Positions 62,601 through 64,000 of a DNA stretch of 64,000 nt are shown in pieces. The notes under the pieces were generated by a model. It was not told the DNA's origin. It made no database searches and saw only the letters and a list, made by a program, of their open reading frames with translations. The translations under genes were made by a program, and so were the position numbers. The DNA is taken from NCBI RefSeq assembly GCF_024509555.1, contig NZ_JAMWEL010000001.1, positions 1 to 64,000 on the forward strand, in the 5' to 3' direction. Numbering within the stretch: the stretch's first letter is position 1; each line of letters begins with the position of its first letter. Origin of the DNA: Streptococcus suis (GTDB lineage: Bacteria; Bacillota; Bacilli; Lactobacillales; Streptococcaceae).

Positions 62601-63235
62601 TTAATTTTGAAAATCAAGGTTATAGTATTGGATTTAAACTCATGGATGCAGATAGCAACAAGGGGATAGCCTACAACCAGCAGGCGAAATTCTATTCTGC
62701 TTCAACCATAAAAGGACCATTTGTTGCTAGCCTGGCAGCTAACAATAGTACAGCAGTGCAACAGGTCAAGAGTACAATGTTAGATGTATTAAGAACTTCA
62801 AGTAACGATGGATATAAGTATTTACGTGATACCTACGGACCAAATGCCATCTATAACTGGGCAAAAGAATCAGGAGTTGATCCGAATGTTGTAACACCAT
62901 TGTATCCTTATCTTGCTGCACAAGAACTCTTTGCTCTTTGGCAGAGAAACTATAAGTTCTTTGTTAGCAATAACTTTGGTAAACAAGTAGGTACGTGGTT
63001 TGAGAATCCGAACCTTTCTCCTATCAAGGCAACCCTAGGAACTACCTATAAAACACAATCAAAAGCAGGTTGGATTGGATATCCTGGCTACCGTTCAGCA
63101 AGTGATGCGGGAATCGTTTATACTCCGCAAGGAAATTATATTTTATCTGTGATGACAAACGCAGATGGAAGACTGGGGTTAGTAAATCCAACTGTACAAG
63201 CATTGAATAGTGTATATCATGATATAAAAAAGTAA
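59681..63235 (+). CDS. Secreted GBS-Bsp-like repeat protein with SxxK serine-hydrolase domain
   Basis: This 1184-residue protein has a signal peptide (to about VHA-EE, 30), a Ser/Thr linker and eight GBS-Bsp-like modules (W(S)..GQDDIIWYTAQKR, TGTYHIHVYGQN). Five of the modules are near-identical. The C-terminal ~260 residues look like a class A beta-lactamase/PBP-type serine hydrolase: STIK with Ser ~1008, SND ~1041-1043, KAG ~1128. It may be a DD-peptidase-like or inactive penicillin-recognising domain. Two adjacent ATGs (59678, 59681); the second has better spacing to AAAAGGAG. No LPXTG. Ends in a terminator. Confidence 0.88.
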   Translation: MKKDIKLYSKTLLTLPIVVATLSAGLVHAEEVETPVSTNNLTTTTENTETVVETAESQTSVAPVESSQLSSAETSTSTSTSEGTISSPASETASTLSSETSSPVSAVANTTVTTSASSTLGTATSVRNAPAPKQEIVSVQQREQNLELKYNLPISSGEVVRFAVWSDKNSQDDIIWYSADQTGAAYVELKKHKDYGLYHIHTYSDRSGHFTGLNATSINVAAPKPVSSKAVLKTESSFEVTITDVPSHISSVSVPIWSDNKGQDDIIWYTAQKRADGSYGVLVDTQKHKTDIGTYHIHVYGQNSQTGKLEGLSATSLTVPARQTTKPVSAKAVLKTESSFEVSITDVPSHISSVSVPIWSDNKGQDDIIWYTAQKRADGSYGVLVDTQKHKTDTGTYHIHVYGQNSQTGKLEGLSATSLTVPARQTTKPVSSKAVLKTESSFEVTITDVPSHISSVSVPIWSENKGQDDIIWYTAKKRTDGSYGVLVDTQKHKTDTGTYHIHVYGQNNQTGKLDGLSATSLTVPARQITKPVSTKAVLNTESSFEVTIMDVPSHISSVSVPVWSETKGQDDIIWYTAQKRADGSYGVLVDTQKHKTDTGTYHIHVYGQNSQTGKLDGLSATTITVPAPKATKPVSSKAVLKTESSFEVTITDVPSHISSVSVPVWSDNKGQDDIIWYTAQKRTDGSYGVLVDTQKHKTDTGTYHIHVYGQNIQTGKLDGLSATTVTVPKPQVVKEEAKVPTVTVTPKGAFAFDVEISNVSTDIIEVLFPVWSDNKGQDDIIWHKANRISAGLYKASIDLGKHNYYIGTYHIHVYGKNKTSDKLVGLGATSHIVPEIQTNASIHIDNVNNYNGTFDIVVSNIKSTAKPQSIEIPVWSEKNGQDDIKWYQAQAQANGTYKVKVFASDHKYSDGLYHAHLYFKNSQGNLEIVTATTTSLALEAQSEKQFTVSNRTFTIYGKYNPTYSVLQSLANTIINFENQGYSIGFKLMDADSNKGIAYNQQAKFYSASTIKGPFVASLAANNSTAVQQVKSTMLDVLRTSSNDGYKYLRDTYGPNAIYNWAKESGVDPNVVTPLYPYLAAQELFALWQRNYKFFVSNNFGKQVGTWFENPNLSPIKATLGTTYKTQSKAGWIGYPGYRSASDAGIVYTPQGNYILSVMTNADGRLGLVNPTVQALNSVYHDIKK
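60353..61882 (+). repeat. Five tandem 306-bp coding repeats
   Basis: CCAGTTTC starts at 60353, 60659, 60965, 61271 and 61577, exactly 306 bp (102 codons) apart. Units differ at few bases, so copy number should change easily by recombination without breaking the frame. Confidence 0.93.
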
Positions 63236-63244
63236 AATACTGAT

Positions 63245-63274
63245 AAAGGTGAGCTGATTAGCTCGCCTTTTTTG
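63245..63274 (+). terminator. Terminator after the serine-hydrolase gene
   Basis: AAAGGTGAGCT / AGCTCGCCTTT (11 pairs, one wobble), loop GATT, then TTT. Confidence 0.85.
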
Positions 63275-63343
63275 GAGAAATAAATTTAAAACCTCAACTC
63301 AAAAGTGTCTTAAAAAATCAAAAATTTCAATAACGGAGAAAAT

Positions 63344-63380
63344 TTGCAACTATTTAACACATTGGTTATAATGTAGTTAA
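63344..63380 (+). promoter_or_regulatory. Promoter with overlapping inverted repeat before the XRE-dehydrogenase fusion
   Basis: -35 TTGCAA (63344-63349), 17 bp, -10 TATAAT (63367-63372). The imperfect palindrome TTAACACATT (63354-63363) / AATGTAGTTAA (63370-63380) covers the -10 and could be the operator of the XRE domain encoded directly downstream. Confidence 0.6.
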
Positions 63381-63397
63381 GATAAACAGGAGGAACT

Positions 63398-64000
63398 ATG
63401 AACAAATATTCATACAGTCATATTGTAAATGTGTTAAAAAACAGTCGTATTAAAAAACGTTTGACACAAATGGAATTAGCACAACTTACAGGAATAAATA
63501 GAACGGTAATAAGTCGGTTTGAAAAAGGTAGGTATGAACCTAGTCTTTCTCAATTGTTAAAATTAATCGAAGTATTAGATATTGAAATTGAGTCTTTATT
63601 TATTGAAACAGAAAAAGTATCTCAAAGCGTTTTTGAAGAGAATATGAATATTACAGTCGTGGGAACAGGCTATGTAGGCTTATCTGTAGCAACATTACTT
63701 GCAGGAAAACATAATGTTATTGCTCTGGATGTAGACGAAGAAAAAGTGAACATGATAAATAATAGAATATCCCCAATTAAGGATGACTATATTGAGGTGT
63801 TTTTCAATGAGAAAAAATTGAATTTAAAAGCAACCTTGGATCCAAAAGAGGCATACCTTAATGCTGATTATATTGTAGTAGCAACTCCGACAAACTATGA
63901 TGATAGAAAAAATCATTTTGATACTTCTATCGTGGAACAAGTGATAGAGGAAGCTATCAGTATTAATCCTAATGCAATCATTGTGATAAAATCAACCATA
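63398..64000 (+). CDS. XRE helix-turn-helix fused to nucleotide-sugar dehydrogenase (5' part)
   Basis: An open frame of 201 codons from ATG 63398 (behind CAGGAGGA) runs to the window edge. Residues ~7-68 are an XRE/Cro-type DNA-binding domain: NSRIKKRLTQMELAQLTG, NRTVISRFEKGRYEP, LIEVLDIEIESLF. After a short linker, M83 begins a UDP-glucose/GDP-mannose dehydrogenase NAD domain: ITVVGTGYVGLSVATLL, ISPIKDDYIEVFF, YIVVATPTNYDDR, VIEEAISINPNAIIVIKST. UDP-glucose dehydrogenase makes UDP-glucuronate for capsule. The two parts are in one frame with no stop. A weak internal start (ATG 63644 after GAAGAG) could also yield the enzyme alone. Confidence 0.88.
   Translation, partial: MNKYSYSHIVNVLKNSRIKKRLTQMELAQLTGINRTVISRFEKGRYEPSLSQLLKLIEVLDIEIESLFIETEKVSQSVFEENMNITVVGTGYVGLSVATLLAGKHNVIALDVDEEKVNMINNRISPIKDDYIEVFFNEKKLNLKATLDPKEAYLNADYIVVATPTNYDDRKNHFDTSIVEQVIEEAISINPNAIIVIKSTI

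Noticed and set aside
53387..63235. LPXTG sortase anchors or choline-binding repeats in the hydrolases
   Set aside because: The C-termini are the catalytic domains themselves; no LPXTG, LysM or GW/choline repeat was found.

Overview
The window reads as chromosomal DNA of a low-GC Gram-positive coccus of the genus Streptococcus, most like the Streptococcus suis group. The evidence is gene content and order: ligA-dgkB, an atpEBFHAGDC operon with a short c subunit, murA-epuA-endA, pheS-GNAT-pheT, folE-P-B-K, miaA-hflX-rnz, recJ-apt, rmlA-C-B-D, a large histidine-triad lipoprotein and several GBS-Bsp-like repeat proteins. No rRNA, tRNA, prophage or CRISPR array was seen. Species is an inference from remembered protein families; no search was run.

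Layout. 1-0.7 kb: the 5' part of an IS110-family transposase running off the left edge, its non-coding leader (where this family keeps its bridge RNA) and a 37-residue hypothetical gene. 0.8-3.8 kb: ligA and a lipid kinase. 3.9-10.5 kb: the complete F-type ATP synthase operon, then a DUF1146 membrane protein. 10.6-12.9 kb: murA, epuA and the DNA-uptake nuclease endA. 12.9-17.7 kb: a phenylalanine T-box leader, pheS, a 222-bp tandem multi-hairpin repeat, a GNAT acetyltransferase and pheT. 17.7-20.4 kb: small genes, a VTC (polyphosphate polymerase-like) plus DUF4956 membrane pair behind four 11-bp-spaced direct repeats, and a Nudix hydrolase. 20.6-24.2 kb: folate genes and a GntP-type permease. 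24.3-31.1 kb: a 1381-aa histidine-triad lipoprotein behind a likely AdcR site, a MetE-like protein behind a MET-box, and an MFS carrier. 31.1-31.6 kb: a mobile-repeat relic and a 41-bp tandem array. 31.7-36.3 kb: DUF3042, miaA, hflX, rnz and an SDR. 36.4-48.4 kb: a CopB-type ATPase with CopY boxes, cls, recJ, apt, metA, dnaD, trmK, a Nif3-like gene and a ZIP transporter. 48.5-52.6 kb: dTDP-rhamnose synthesis with a nucleotidyltransferase-like gene and a structured spacer inside it.

The right end (52.6-64 kb) is the most accessory part. Three large secreted proteins share a repeated ~100-residue GBS-Bsp-like module (5, 6 and 8 copies), and each ends in a different enzyme domain: an M15/LAS carboxypeptidase, an amidase_3 and a SxxK serine hydrolase. 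The broken remains of a GH73 glucosaminidase lie between the last two. The last 600 bp encode an in-frame fusion of an XRE helix-turn-helix to a nucleotide-sugar (UDP-glucose-type) dehydrogenase. It is cut by the window edge and has an imperfect inverted repeat over its own -10 box.

The genes mostly cover cell-envelope construction and remodelling (murA, rml, cls, hydrolases, Ugd fusion), energy (ATP synthase), metal handling (Zn HTP, ZIP, Cu CopB), folate/methionine metabolism and translation. The least explained signals are the XRE-Ugd fusion, the modular hydrolase trio, the 222-bp tri-hairpin repeat, the 170-nt structured spacer before rmlB and the phosphate-box-like array before the VTC gene.
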